A stretch of DNA of 64,000 bases. Origin: J054 sp963850255 (lineage in GTDB: Bacteria > Pseudomonadota > Gammaproteobacteria > Steroidobacterales > GCA-2729495). This document shows, piece after piece, positions 37,517-46,950 of the stretch (position 1 is its first letter; the number at the start of each line of letters is the position of its first letter). The stretch is taken from contig CAWKLL010000035.1 of NCBI GenBank assembly GCA_963850255.1, positions 33,666-97,665 on the forward strand, in the 5' to 3' direction. The translations under genes were made by a program, and so were the position numbers. The notes beneath the pieces are model-generated. The model worked only from the letters and a program-made list of their open reading frames with translations. It was not told where the DNA came from and searched no databases.

Positions 37517-39582
37517 TAGAGCCGCTGGAGTTCCTCGCGAGCGGCTTCAAGATTCTCGAACTCCAGTCCGGACTCCACCAGTAGGGTGAGTTGTTCGCGG
37601 GCCCGATCCGTGTCGCCGCTTCTCGCGCGCGCCACGGCCAGGTGGAACTGCATGTCCGGATCTTCCGGCTCCAGTTCGACGGCCTGCTCGAGGCTTTGCA
37701 AACCTCTCGCCAGCTCGCCCAGTTGGACTTCCGCCCATCCATAGGTATCGGCCACAGCCGCGTTGCGTCTGGCCAGTTTGTAGGCCCGACGTCCAACGTC
37801 CACCGCGCGCTCGTCATTCGACTGCAAGTAGATCCAGGCCAGGTTGTTTAATGCGCCCACGTGCTGCGTATCTTCTTTGATAATCCCTTCGTAGAGTTCG
37901 CCACTTCGTTGGTAATCACCCATGGCCAGGGTGATTTGCGCCAGCGCGTGCCGGGTTGGCAGATCGTCAGGATTGCGGGCAAGCCAGTCCTCCAGAAATT
38001 CCGTGGGCTTGGATATTGCGCCGCGTACCCGTGCTTCGGCGGCGCCGGCGGCGGGTTCCGGTCCGGCTTCGAGCGCATAGGAGCGCGCATAGGCGAGGGC
38101 AGCTTCGGTAAACTTCTGTTGTTGCATCAGCCAGGACGCCAGTAAGTTCTGGGCCCAGGGTTCCTGGGGATAGCGCTGGGCGAGGCTACGCGCTTCACTA
38201 TCGGCTTTGTCAAAGTCACCTTTTTGTACATAGGACAGCACCAGCGTTGTGCCGCGCACCTCCGGTGCTTCGCGTTCATCCAGACTTTCCAGCAGCAGAA
38301 TTGCCTCGTCTGTGCGCAGCGCACGCAGATAAGACAAGGCCTGGCCAAGGGCAAAGCGCCAGTCATCCGGAAATTGTTCCGCGCCGGCGCCAAAAATTTC
38401 CAATGCCCGATCGACGTTACCGGCCTGCAGATTGGCCTGTCCGGCCAGCGCCAGGAAACCGCTCTGGCCGGCTGTGAGCAGTTGCGATTCGTCACCAAGG
38501 AGATCAATAGCTTCGTCAGGCTTGTCCTGTTGCATGCGCACGGCAGCCAGGAGTCCCCGCGCTACCGAATCACGTGCATCGCTGTTTACGGCCATTTTCA
38601 AATATAGCTCGGCGAGATTCAGGGTGCCTTCCAGCGCATAGATGGAGCCGAGCAAGCGCTGCGACGGCGCATGCTCTCCGAGGTCGCCGAGAATACTCTG
38701 CAGTAGGCTACGAGCGTCGTCGAGTTCACCCTTCTGCGCAGCCAGTTGGGCGCGCAAGTAGCGTACTTCAACGGATTCGCCAACCACGTTGCCGGCCTGA
38801 TCAATGCTCAGTGCTGCCGCTTCGGTTTCGCCCGCGAATAACTGAATCTCGGCCAGTCCGGCCAGGGCTGATATCCAGACAGACGGGCTGTAGCCCTGTT
38901 CGGCTAATTCTGCTGCGCGCGCCAGGGTCGTTTTGGCCTGGCTCATTTCGCCGGCGGCGAATTGCCGGGTGCCGAGCAGAATCAGTGCCGGTGCGTAGTC
39001 CTCATCACGATTCAAGGCCAGTTCAATATTCTGGTCCGCGAGATCACTGCGATTCAGCAGCAGCAGCAGTTGCGCCAGATCGGTGTAACCGTTGGGCGAA
39101 TCCGGATTTTCCTCGACGGCCTGATTGAAGGTTGCTTCCGCGTCGACCAGCCGGCCAAGGCCCTGGAAGGCGTAGCCGCGCATTCCCAGCGCCGTGGCCT
39201 GGTCGAGATCTTCGGGCAGTGGATCGGTGGCTTCGAGCAATTCTTCGTAGCGGCCAACCTGCAACTGTGCGCTTAGCCAGTCGCCCCGAAACACGGCCGG
39301 GTCAGCGCCGCGTCGTGCCGCGGCTCGGAAGAAGCGTTCCGCAGTGCGGGCGTCGCCGGCAAAGCTATACAGTTTGCCGAGTCGCACCATGGCCTCGGTG
39401 TTGTCCGGATTCCGCTCCAGAACATTGCGCAGGTGGATAAGGGCAGCACGCGGGTCACCGTCCTCCATGGCCTGCTCGGCCTTGGCCAGCAACACGTCGG
39501 GTGATTCGGGTGCGCAGGCCAGCAGGCTGGCGACCAGGACCGCGAACAAGCCGTTTTTCCACGCCAGTCTGCAAACGCTCAT
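37516..39582 (-). CDS. prsT: TPR-repeat lipoprotein of the exosortase system (PrsT-like)
   Basis: The 688-residue protein begins with a signal sequence ending in the lipobox VASLLAC. At least fifteen tetratricopeptide-type repeats then run the full length, for example PRAALIHLRNVLERNPDNTEA, LVDAEATFNQAVEENPDSPNG and RSGELYEGIIKEDTQHVGA. PrsT-type TPR proteins are usual partners of XrtA in PEP-CTERM/exopolysaccharide loci. It is somewhat shorter than typical PrsT (about 900). It is the first gene of a two-gene operon with the exosortase. It probably acts in the periplasm as a scaffold for surface-polymer assembly. Confidence 0.75.
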   Translation of the reverse strand: MSVCRLAWKNGLFAVLVASLLACAPESPDVLLAKAEQAMEDGDPRAALIHLRNVLERNPDNTEAMVRLGKLYSFAGDARTAERFFRAAARRGADPAVFRGDWLSAQLQVGRYEELLEATDPLPEDLDQATALGMRGYAFQGLGRLVDAEATFNQAVEENPDSPNGYTDLAQLLLLLNRSDLADQNIELALNRDEDYAPALILLGTRQFAAGEMSQAKTTLARAAELAEQGYSPSVWISALAGLAEIQLFAGETEAAALSIDQAGNVVGESVEVRYLRAQLAAQKGELDDARSLLQSILGDLGEHAPSQRLLGSIYALEGTLNLAELYLKMAVNSDARDSVARGLLAAVRMQQDKPDEAIDLLGDESQLLTAGQSGFLALAGQANLQAGNVDRALEIFGAGAEQFPDDWRFALGQALSYLRALRTDEAILLLESLDEREAPEVRGTTLVLSYVQKGDFDKADSEARSLAQRYPQEPWAQNLLASWLMQQQKFTEAALAYARSYALEAGPEPAAGAAEARVRGAISKPTEFLEDWLARNPDDLPTRHALAQITLAMGDYQRSGELYEGIIKEDTQHVGALNNLAWIYLQSNDERAVDVGRRAYKLARRNAAVADTYGWAEVQLGELARGLQSLEQAVELEPEDPDMQFHLAVARARSGDTDRAREQLTLLVESGLEFENLEAAREELQRL

Positions 39583-39688
39583 ACTTACTAATGCCTCCGG
39601 AAAGCCGATCTGGATTATCGGCCCAAGCTAGCTTGCAAGCCGTTATCCGGTCGACAGTTTAGCGTCCCAAGCGTACTACCGGGGAGGT

Positions 39689-39715
39689 AAAAAAAACCGC
39701 CCTGGCGGGCGGTTT
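39689..39715 (-). terminator. Rho-independent terminator
   Basis: A perfect 9-base-pair stem AAACCGCCC/GGGCGGTTT with loop TGGC lies at 39694-39715. On the minus strand it is followed by a run of eight T (counting those within the stem). It is about 30 bases downstream of the stop of the opacity-like barrel gene. Confidence 0.88.
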
Positions 39716-39744
39716 CTGGTTGAGCGTGTTGGCAAGCAACCCGG

Positions 39745-40461
39745 TCAGAATCGATATACGCCCGAAAAAGTTGAGATCCAGACAGCATCAGTATCCGGGA
39801 TGTCGAACCATTGGAACTCGAGTCTCAGGGATATGTGGTCCGTGGCATCAAAGCTTCCGCCAAAGCCTAGCGTCAGGTCTTCGCCATCAACACTCTTGTT
39901 GATTAATGGATAATTGGCCGGTAACGGGCTGGGCAGCGGCCGACCAGGCGCAACAATGACTTCGTCAAAGCCCGTGAGTTCTGATTCCCAGAAAAAAACG
40001 CCGACCTTCGCGAAAAGATCCCAGCGCTCGGCAATCGGCAATATGCCCATGGCTTCAAGGGTCCATCCGTTGATAGGCGCGCTCACGGTCCATGGGTTTC
40101 CCTGATTGAAGAACTGCGGCGGCAGAAACGGCTGCGGGGCGCAATCGCCGTCAGTGTTAAGGAAACAAGCCGATTGTTCGGCATCCCCAAGATCGACATA
40201 GCCCAATTCCAGGGCCAGGAAATCGAAAAATTTATAGCCGCCGAATCCCTTGAATACGAACCCCTGACCCTTAAAACTGTCTGTGCCAATGTTGTTTGAG
40301 TTCGGAGGGGACTGTGGGGGCGGCAACAGCCCAGCCTGCTCCAGGTCAAACTCTACTCGCGCCAGGCCAATACCCGCGCCAACATAAAAACCACTATCGG
40401 CGGTAACCAAAGCCGGCGCCGCAAGCAAAACCACAAGCAGCATGCCTGAAATTCGTTTCAT
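39745..40461 (-). CDS. Opacity-like outer-membrane beta-barrel protein
   Basis: The 238-residue protein has a signal peptide (about 1-21, cut near VTADSG). An eight-strand barrel pattern typical of the Omp_b-brl/OmpA-like family follows: GFYVGAGIGLARVEFD, FKGFGGYKFFDFLALELGYVDLG, WDLFAKVGVFFWESEL, and a last strand ISTFSGVYRF with C-terminal phenylalanine. Two cysteines in an extracellular loop (SACFLNTDGDCAP) may pair. It is divergent from the TonB-dependent receptor and ends at a strong terminator. No function can be assigned beyond an outer-membrane location. Confidence 0.75.
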   Translation of the reverse strand: MKRISGMLLVVLLAAPALVTADSGFYVGAGIGLARVEFDLEQAGLLPPPQSPPNSNNIGTDSFKGQGFVFKGFGGYKFFDFLALELGYVDLGDAEQSACFLNTDGDCAPQPFLPPQFFNQGNPWTVSAPINGWTLEAMGILPIAERWDLFAKVGVFFWESELTGFDEVIVAPGRPLPSPLPANYPLINKSVDGEDLTLGFGGSFDATDHISLRLEFQWFDIPDTDAVWISTFSGVYRF

Positions 40462-40854
40462 TGGTATTCAACTCCCCTGTTTTCCGGCAGCTCCGGAAAC
40501 GTTTTGTTCTGGCAAATGAACAAGCCTTTGCAGATCAGCTATGATCCGACGTGCGACCCCTAGGTTATCCCGGCAGGACTATAGCTGAATACGCAGACTT
40601 TACGCCACAGGCTGCCGTCACCAATGGGTGGTCACGGAATACTTTCTCGCGTGGGGTATTTACGATATTGTCCTCGCGGTTAGCAGGGGGTTCCGCACAA
40701 CCATTATGGTTCAGTGTTTGCTTCCCCTTGATATCGAATTGGGATCGATACAGCAGATTGTTGCATGTCAGCAACGATCTGCTGAGAGCGTAAGGCGAAA
40801 CCGGCAAGGGATTCGGCGACGCGAAGCATAGAAACGGGGAACAGGGGATACTCA
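40462..40854. other. 393-base divergent intergenic region
   Basis: This region separates the opacity-like gene (minus) from the TonB-dependent receptor (plus) and must hold both promoters. It contains a short hairpin TTTCCGG/CCGGAAA at 40481-40499 in the minus gene leader and a larger inverted repeat at 40751-40784 listed separately. A purine-rich stretch with GGGG (about 40834-40848) precedes the receptor ATG as RBS. No gene is apparent. Confidence 0.6.
40751..40784 (+). promoter_or_regulatory. 34-base inverted repeat upstream of the TonB-dependent receptor
   Basis: CAGCAGATTGTTGC and GCAACGATCTGCTG flank a six-base loop ATGTCA. This gives a 14-pair stem in which one pair is T:G. There is no T run behind it, so it is not a simple terminator. 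Its symmetry fits a dimeric repressor operator or a stable mRNA leader structure, about 70 bases before the receptor start. Confidence 0.55.
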
Positions 40855-43737
40855 ATGTCCAGACTGAAGGGAATCGCCGGACTGTCGGCCGCCTTAATGG
40901 TGGCAGCGCCGGTACTTTTGACCGTCCCGGCGACCGGGTGGGCTCAGATTGACGAAATTGTGGTGACGACGCGCAAACGCGAGGAGAGCCTGCAAGATGT
41001 GCCGCTGTCGATAACGGCGCTCACAGGAGAGACCATCCAGCGTCTGGGAATCAAGTCCCTAGGTGACGTTGTTAAATTGAGTCCAAGTGTTCAATTTGAT
41101 AATTCCTTCGGCCCGGCCGATACGCGGATTACCGTTCGCGGTTTATCAAATACTCGCGGTCGCTCGAACGTCGCCTTTCTGGTTGACGGTATCGACGTAA
41201 CCACTGAAAACCTGGTGACCGCGGGATCCGGCTTGCTGGCCAACCGGCGCTTGCTGAATGACGTTGAGCGTATCGAAATCGTAAAGGGGCCGCAGAGTGC
41301 CCTCTATGGACGAGCCGCGTTTGCTGGTGCGATTAGCTATATCAGCAAGGAGCCTGGTACGGAAATAGAGGGAAGTCTGAGTGTTGATGTTGCCGAGGAC
41401 GATCAGCGTCGCTTTGACTTTTCTTATGGTGGCCCGGTTAAGGGCATGGAGGACGTACTGGGCGCGCGCGTATCCGGCGTATTCTGGGATGAAGCTGGGC
41501 GCTTTACCAACTCGATATCCGGCAATGAGGTTGGCGGAAGTGACGGCTTCGGCGCGGCTCTGACAACAGTCTGGACGCCAACGGACGAACTCAAAATCAA
41601 GGGTCGAGTGGAGTATACGGACGAAAACTATCAGCCTCGTGCGGTGGCGAGAGTGGGCGGCGGCCTGCCCGAAGAGTTACTGCCGACGTCAGATGGAAGC
41701 CAGGACAATACCTGGCCTTTTGTCATCAATCCTGACAACACTCGAACTACGCTAGATGCGAATAATGACGGGTTCCCCGACGTCAATCTGAGCGACTATA
41801 CCTGTCCCCAGGGCAGCGAATTCAAACTGTACCCGAAGAGTGCGCTGGATGCCGATTTTGGCGTAGGCCAAAGCTTTGCATTTAGTTCCCTTGGCCTGGC
41901 GGATTTTGGTCCAGGATTTTGCCTGCCTTCTTCTTTTGGTAGCGCCGATAACCTGACTATCGCGCAGAGCGAGGATCCGTTCACCGGCCAGGATTATGCG
42001 GGCACCGATCAACAAACGTTCAGAGCTTCCATGCAGGTAAGTTTTGATACCGGGGTGGGCCAGATTTCTTCGTATACGGGCTATACCGATTTTCGCAGTT
42101 TCGATACCTATGACCAGGACTATCAGGCGGTCAGCAGGCCGGATACGTTGCTGGGCCTGCAGAATTCACGGACCCTGAATGAAACGGAGCAATTCAGCCA
42201 GGAGATTCGCTTTACCAGTGATTTTGACAGTCCGCTGAATTTTTCGCTGGGTGGTTTCTTCTGGAAAGAGGATCGTCGCCTGACCGATCAAAACTATATA
42301 GCGTTCTGTTCGCAGGTTGCCAAAGTACCCGGGCCCAATGGCGTTAAGTATGGTGTGCCGCGCGCCGGCCCCCTCGAGGAGGCTGTCTGTAACGGTCAAA
42401 ACGGCACTCTGGCAACTGCGCAGGAATTGGCCCGAGAACTTCCGGTGAGTGCTGCTACGAACGCGGCTAATGGCTTACCGCCAATAGACGATCCTTATAT
42501 CGCCGGCACAATCTGGGACGCTGATACGGATCACTGGTCTTTTTACATCAACTTCGAATGGCAGATCACTGATTCGGTAAAGATGAGTTTTGAAGATCGA
42601 TTCGTTTGGGAAACCTTTTCTTTGCGGAAACCTGCAAAGAGTTCCTGTACAAACGCGGCGTTTGCCGGCGGTCCCCAGAGTACCTGGTCGGCTGTCGATG
42701 GAAACGGTCAGGAACTGGTGTGCGAATCAGAGCGATTGCTGAATCCGGCTTTAAACCCGGTTCAACCTGGTGTTTCCGATAGCTGGCAATACATTCAGGG
42801 AAGTCAGGATTCGAACTTCCAGACCCCGAAAATTACCCTCGAGTGGGCACCCACGGATGATGCCCTGATTTACTTTTTCTGGGCCACTGCGCAGAAGCCA
42901 GGCGGTATCAGTCAGGTGACAGGGGGCGGTTTCGCTGAAACCATCGAAGATGGTCGCTTTGATGCAGAGAAACTTCAGGCATGGGAGTTCGGTACAAAAA
43001 CATCATGGGAAGCGGCTGGTTATCTGCAGGTTAACTTTTCCGGTTTCTTCCAGGACTACACGGATAAGCAGATCGGTACCCAGGTACTGGTGGATGATGT
43101 GCTCTCACCTCGTATCATTAACGCCGGTGGTGCGGAGATTCTCGGGATTGAGCTGGACGCCGTCTGGCAACCCAGTTTTCTGGAAGGTCTTACACTGACA
43201 GGCGCTTACACCTGGCTGAGCGCTGAATACACTGAGTACTTTTTCGAATCAGCGTCACTTCAGCGGTCAGCCCAGAACGGCGAGTGCAACGTAGTAACGA
43301 TCGCGGAAGGGACCGCGGATGAGTCTTTGACATGTCGTTATGATTTCGCCGGCAACAAGCTCGAGCGCACGCCTGAGCATGCGCTGGTCCTCACTGGAAA
43401 CTTCACCCGGCAGTTCTTCGCGCAGGATTTTGACTGGTTTGTCGAGGCTAACGGGAGCTACCAGGACGAACGTTTTGCAGAAGACAACAACTTCATAGTT
43501 TTCGACTCCTACTGGCTTGTGGACGCTCGCCTCGGGCTAGAAGGCGAGAAGTGGGATGCAGTATTCTATGCGGAGAACTTATTGGATAACGATACGCTGT
43601 TGACTGGCGGCTCGGGACCCGATTTTGGTGACCAAGTCACCTATACCGGCTTTACTGCCGGTTTCGGTATTTCGCATTTCTTCGGCACCCTGCCGCGACC
43701 ACGCACTATTGGTCTGCGAGCCTCATACCGCTTCTAG
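40855..43737 (+). CDS. TonB-dependent outer-membrane receptor
   Basis: The 960-residue protein has a signal peptide (about 1-31, ATGWAQ) and a TonB box-like segment IDEIVVTTRKREESLQDVP. The plug domain carries LSPSVQFDNSFGPADTRITVRGL and VERIEIVKGPQSALYGRAAFAGAI, followed by a 22-strand barrel ending RPRTIGLRASYRF. It imports a scarce ligand across the outer membrane using TonB energy. The VTTRKREE start and the large cysteine-bearing extracellular loops (about residues 315-365 and 480-520) are typical of catabolic TonB receptors in heterotrophic gammaproteobacteria rather than siderophore receptors. The ligand is unknown. A terminator follows directly. Confidence 0.93.
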   Translation: MSRLKGIAGLSAALMVAAPVLLTVPATGWAQIDEIVVTTRKREESLQDVPLSITALTGETIQRLGIKSLGDVVKLSPSVQFDNSFGPADTRITVRGLSNTRGRSNVAFLVDGIDVTTENLVTAGSGLLANRRLLNDVERIEIVKGPQSALYGRAAFAGAISYISKEPGTEIEGSLSVDVAEDDQRRFDFSYGGPVKGMEDVLGARVSGVFWDEAGRFTNSISGNEVGGSDGFGAALTTVWTPTDELKIKGRVEYTDENYQPRAVARVGGGLPEELLPTSDGSQDNTWPFVINPDNTRTTLDANNDGFPDVNLSDYTCPQGSEFKLYPKSALDADFGVGQSFAFSSLGLADFGPGFCLPSSFGSADNLTIAQSEDPFTGQDYAGTDQQTFRASMQVSFDTGVGQISSYTGYTDFRSFDTYDQDYQAVSRPDTLLGLQNSRTLNETEQFSQEIRFTSDFDSPLNFSLGGFFWKEDRRLTDQNYIAFCSQVAKVPGPNGVKYGVPRAGPLEEAVCNGQNGTLATAQELARELPVSAATNAANGLPPIDDPYIAGTIWDADTDHWSFYINFEWQITDSVKMSFEDRFVWETFSLRKPAKSSCTNAAFAGGPQSTWSAVDGNGQELVCESERLLNPALNPVQPGVSDSWQYIQGSQDSNFQTPKITLEWAPTDDALIYFFWATAQKPGGISQVTGGGFAETIEDGRFDAEKLQAWEFGTKTSWEAAGYLQVNFSGFFQDYTDKQIGTQVLVDDVLSPRIINAGGAEILGIELDAVWQPSFLEGLTLTGAYTWLSAEYTEYFFESASLQRSAQNGECNVVTIAEGTADESLTCRYDFAGNKLERTPEHALVLTGNFTRQFFAQDFDWFVEANGSYQDERFAEDNNFIVFDSYWLVDARLGLEGEKWDAVFYAENLLDNDTLLTGGSGPDFGDQVTYTGFTAGFGISHFFGTLPRPRTIGLRASYRF

Positions 43738-43754
43738 AAAGCGCGCATGTGAAT

Positions 43755-43790
43755 CGCCCCTGGCCGCACTAGCGGGCAGGGGCGTTTTTT
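43755..43790 (+). terminator. Rho-independent terminator after the TonB-dependent receptor
   Basis: The stem CGCCCCTG/CAGGGGCG (8 pairs) with a 14-base loop is followed by TTTTTT at 43785-43790, 18 bases after the receptor stop codon. Confidence 0.85.
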
Positions 43791-43980
43791 GTGGCCGATT
43801 CGGCGTCCAACGCTTGTCTGATGGCCGCTCGGTATGCTGCGACTGCGCAATACGTATAAACCACACAGCTTCCGCGGATAGAGCGTATTGGGCGACGGAG
43901 TTCGCCTGAGTATGGTGCGCAGCGTGCGCGGCCAAGGGAGGTCGCGAACTTGTAACTTCTATTTAGGGAGTTTTTTTCGC

Positions 43981-44599
43981 ATGAAGCGCATGTGTTATCT
44001 GGCCTTGGCCACAGTCCTGCTGGCCAACGCAGTTTCCGCACAAAATATTACCCGTCAGGCGGGTGACTGGTTGATTCGCGGTGGTGTCGGCAATGTTGAC
44101 CCCAAATCCAATAACCTGGCTGTAGCACCGGGCACCAATCTGCAGGTTGATTCCCAAGTTGCCTTGTACCTGAACGGGACTTACATGATCACCGACGCCA
44201 TCGGTGTCGAGCTGCTCGCGTCGAGTCCGTTCGAGCATGACATTTCTCTGGATGGCGCCGGTAAAGTCGGCTCAACCAAGCAGCTGCCGCCAACTCTGAG
44301 CCTGCAGTGGCATACGCCGACCATCGGTCGCATTCAGCCTTATCTGGGTGTCGGTATTAACTGGACGCTGTTTTTCAGCGAGTCAACGTGGCACTGGCGG
44401 CGCCAACCTGGATCTTGATGATTCATTTGGTCTCGCGGCGCAGGCCGGCTTCGACTTTAATCTCAACGAAAACTGGTTTCTGAACTTTGATTTTCGCTGG
44501 GTGAATATCGAAACTGACGCCAGCGTTGACGGGGAAAGTATTGGCACCGTCGAGATTGATCCGCTGGTATACGCCTTGAACGTCGGCTACAAATTCTAG
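43981..44599 (+). pseudogene. ompW: OmpW-family outer-membrane protein, frame broken once
   Basis: Two frames join into about 205 residues. The start is the ATG at 43981 with GGGAG before it, followed by a signal peptide ending AVSAQ. OmpW segments follow: GDWLIRGGVGNVDPKSNN, VALYLNGTYMITDAIGVELLASSPFEHDI, LPPTLSLQWHTP and IQPYLGVGINWTLFF. After the break, SFGLAAQAGFDFNLNENWFLNFDFRWVNI continues (written here only in part by its key residues G-x-D-x-N-W-F) to the terminal VGYKF. The slip is near 44385-44392; removing one A in GAGTCAACGTGG restores SESRGTGGANL. OmpW forms an eight-strand barrel with a hydrophobic channel. It precedes the cbb3 operon. Confidence 0.85.
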
Positions 44600-44712
44600 T
44601 GTTGCCTGGCCAGGAACCCGCTCGATTTACACGCCTTTTCGGCGCTGTAAAACGGCGGGTTGCTGGTGCTAGACTCGCTGCGTTTTGCATCGTTCGTCAT
44701 CTGAATTGAGGT

Positions 44713-46137
44713 ATGGGGATGGAGAAGTCGCAGACCTATAACGACGGGGTGGTGAGACAGTTCGCCATCATGACCGTCGTCTGGGGAATCGTGGGCATGC
44801 TGGTAGGTGTGATTATTGCCGCCCAGCTGATCTGGCCTGCGCTAAATACGGAACTGCCCTGGCTGCATTTCGGACGCCTGCGTCCTCTGCATACCAATGC
44901 AGTGATTTTCGCCTTTGGCGGCTGTGCTCTGTTCGCCACGTCTTACTACGTGGTTCAGCGTACCTGTCATGTTCGCCTGTTTGGCGGGCCGCTGGCGGCC
45001 ATCACCTTCTGGGGCTGGCAGCTGGTCATTGTACTTGCGGCCATTACCTTGCCGCTGGGCCTGACCCAGGGTAAGGAGTATGCCGAGCTCATCTGGCCCA
45101 TCGACATACTTATCACCGTAGTCTGGGTGACCTATGCGATTGTGTTCTTCGGCACCATTGCGATGCGCAAGGTCAAACATATCTATGTGGCGAACTGGTT
45201 TTATGCGGCGTTCATTATTACCGTAGCCATTCTGCATATAGTGAATTCGCTGGCGGTTCCTGTCGGCTTCCTGCAGTCCTATCCGATCTATAGCGGCGTG
45301 GTCGACGCCATGGTGCAGTGGTGGTATGGCCACAATGCCGTGGGCTTTTTCCTGACCGCCGGCTTCCTTGGCATGATGTATTACTTCGTGCCGAAGCAGG
45401 CCGGCCGACCGGTGTTTTCCTATCGCTTGTCGGTGGTGCATTTCTGGGCCCTGATCTCTATCTATATGTGGGCCGGTCCGCATCACCTTCATTACACGAC
45501 ACTGCCGGACTGGGCTCAGTCCCTGGGCATGGTGTTCTCGCTGCTGCTGCTGGCACCCTCCTGGGGCGGCATGATCAACGGCATCATGACCCTGTCCGGT
45601 GCCTGGCATAAGCTGCGCACGGACCCGATTCTGAAGTTCATGATTGTGTCCTTGTCTTTTTACGGCATGTCGACTTTTGAAGGTCCGATGATGTCTATCA
45701 AGACCATCAACGCGCTGTCGCATTACACCGACTGGACCATTGGTCATGTGCATTCCGGTGCGCTTGGCTGGGTCGCCATGATCTCCATGGGATCCTTGTA
45801 CAACCTGATACCGCGAGTGTTCGGTCGCGACGGCATGTACAGCACCAAGCTCATCGACCTGCATTTCTGGGTCTCGACCATCGGCGTGGTGTTGTACATC
45901 GCTGCCATGTGGATCGCCGGTGTGATGCAGGGGCTGATGTGGCGCGCAGTCAATGAGGACGGCACGCTCACGTACTCCTTTATTGAGAGTCTGCAGGCAA
46001 CGTACCCGTACTACGTGGTGCGGCTGCTCGGGGGCGCGCTGTTCCTGGTCGGTACGCTGATCATGGCCTACAACGTCTGGAAAACTGTCGCCGGTGCCGA
46101 GAAAAACTCGGTCACTCCGGTGGCGGCACCGGCCTAG
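44713..46137 (+). CDS. ccoN: cbb3-type cytochrome c oxidase subunit I
   Basis: The 474-residue heme-copper oxidase subunit has twelve membrane helices. It carries the low-spin heme and heme b3-CuB histidines seen in RPLHTNAVIFAFGG, VQWWYGHNAVGFFLTAGFLG, MWAGPHHLHYT and the final WTIGHVHSGALGW. It reduces oxygen with high affinity at the inner membrane and pumps protons. The first ATG is at 44713, and a second ATG two codons later is equally possible behind TTGAGG. It heads the operon ccoNOQP-unknown-ccoGHIS. I see no FNR/Anr box in the upstream 110 bases. Confidence 0.97.
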   Translation: MGMEKSQTYNDGVVRQFAIMTVVWGIVGMLVGVIIAAQLIWPALNTELPWLHFGRLRPLHTNAVIFAFGGCALFATSYYVVQRTCHVRLFGGPLAAITFWGWQLVIVLAAITLPLGLTQGKEYAELIWPIDILITVVWVTYAIVFFGTIAMRKVKHIYVANWFYAAFIITVAILHIVNSLAVPVGFLQSYPIYSGVVDAMVQWWYGHNAVGFFLTAGFLGMMYYFVPKQAGRPVFSYRLSVVHFWALISIYMWAGPHHLHYTTLPDWAQSLGMVFSLLLLAPSWGGMINGIMTLSGAWHKLRTDPILKFMIVSLSFYGMSTFEGPMMSIKTINALSHYTDWTIGHVHSGALGWVAMISMGSLYNLIPRVFGRDGMYSTKLIDLHFWVSTIGVVLYIAAMWIAGVMQGLMWRAVNEDGTLTYSFIESLQATYPYYVVRLLGGALFLVGTLIMAYNVWKTVAGAEKNSVTPVAAPA

Positions 46138-46146
46138 GGGATAGCG

Positions 46147-46752
46147 ATGAAACATGAAGTAATCGAAAAACGCGTCGGTCTGATGGGCGTTTTGATTGCC
46201 CTGGCCGTGAGTCTCGGCGGGCTGGCTGAAATTGTGCCGCTGATGGCAGACACCCAGGCCGTAGAACCGGCCGTCGGGGTCTCACCGTACACGGCGCTGC
46301 AGCTGGAAGGCCGCGATATCTACATTCGCGAGGGCTGCTACCTGTGTCATTCGCAGATGATTCGGCCGTTTCGTGCCGAGACCGAGCGTTACGGCAGCTA
46401 CTCGCTGGCCGGCGAGTCCGTCTATGACCATCCGTTCCAGTTCGGCTCAAAACGCACCGGTCCGGACCTGGCGCGGGTCGGCGGTCGCTACTCCGATGAG
46501 TGGCACCGGGTGCATCTGCTGAATCCCCGTGACCTGGTGCCGGAATCCAATATGCCGTCGTTTCCCTGGCTGGCTGAATCGACGCTGGATGCGGACATGA
46601 CGGGCCTGAAGATGGAGCGCCTGCGCATGGTTGGGGTGCCGTACAGCGACGATGAAATCGATGCTGCCGCCAAGGCCGTCGACGGCAAAACAGAAATGGA
46701 CGCGCTGATCGCCTATCTGCAGGTGCTCGGCATTTCCTCCCGGCAGCGTTAA
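46147..46752 (+). CDS. ccoO: cbb3-type cytochrome c oxidase subunit II (mono-heme)
   Basis: The 201-residue membrane-anchored cytochrome c has one N-terminal helix at about 10-33. The single heme c site is CYLCH (C64, C67, H68) in IREGCYLCHSQMIRPF. Downstream are RTGPDLARVGGRYSDEWHRVHL and the axial methionine in SNMPSFPWL. It passes electrons from CcoP to CcoN. It is 9 bases after ccoN and 4 bases before ccoQ. Confidence 0.96.
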   Translation: MKHEVIEKRVGLMGVLIALAVSLGGLAEIVPLMADTQAVEPAVGVSPYTALQLEGRDIYIREGCYLCHSQMIRPFRAETERYGSYSLAGESVYDHPFQFGSKRTGPDLARVGGRYSDEWHRVHLLNPRDLVPESNMPSFPWLAESTLDADMTGLKMERLRMVGVPYSDDEIDAAAKAVDGKTEMDALIAYLQVLGISSRQR

Positions 46753-46756
46753 GTCA

Positions 46757-46927
46757 ATGGATGCCGGGACCTGGCGAGGTATTTTTACCGCAATCATGCT
46801 GCTGCTTTTTATAGGTGTCTGTTTCTGGGCCTACAGCGGCAGGCGCAAGCAAGACTTCGATGAAGCTGCCCAGCTACCTCTGGAGCCGGACAGCGAAAAA
46901 GTTCATGGCCCGACGCGCAACTCCTAG
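46757..46927 (+). CDS. ccoQ: cbb3-type oxidase subunit CcoQ
   Basis: The 56-residue protein begins MDAGTWRGIFTAIMLLLFI, one membrane helix of about residues 8-25. A short basic turn (YSGRRKQDFDEAA) and a polar C-terminus follow. This is the size and FixQ-like layout of CcoQ, which stabilises the oxidase complex. It is placed exactly between ccoO and ccoP, starting 4 bases after the ccoO stop. Confidence 0.9.
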   Translation: MDAGTWRGIFTAIMLLLFIGVCFWAYSGRRKQDFDEAAQLPLEPDSEKVHGPTRNS

Positions 46928-46950
46928 CGTGTGGGTATAGGGAGAGTTTC

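Noticed and set aside
40481..40499. Terminator from the TTTCCGG/CCGGAAA hairpin
   Set aside because: It lies in the 5' leader of the opacity-like gene, has a short stem and no uninterrupted T run.
44600..44712. FNR/Anr box upstream of ccoN
   Set aside because: No TTGAT-N4-ATCAA-like sequence found; only a short CCTGGCCAGG palindrome is present.
44842..46155. 437-residue frame opposite ccoN
   Set aside because: A shadow frame produced by the codon bias of ccoN; it is His/Gln-rich and has no start signal or domain.
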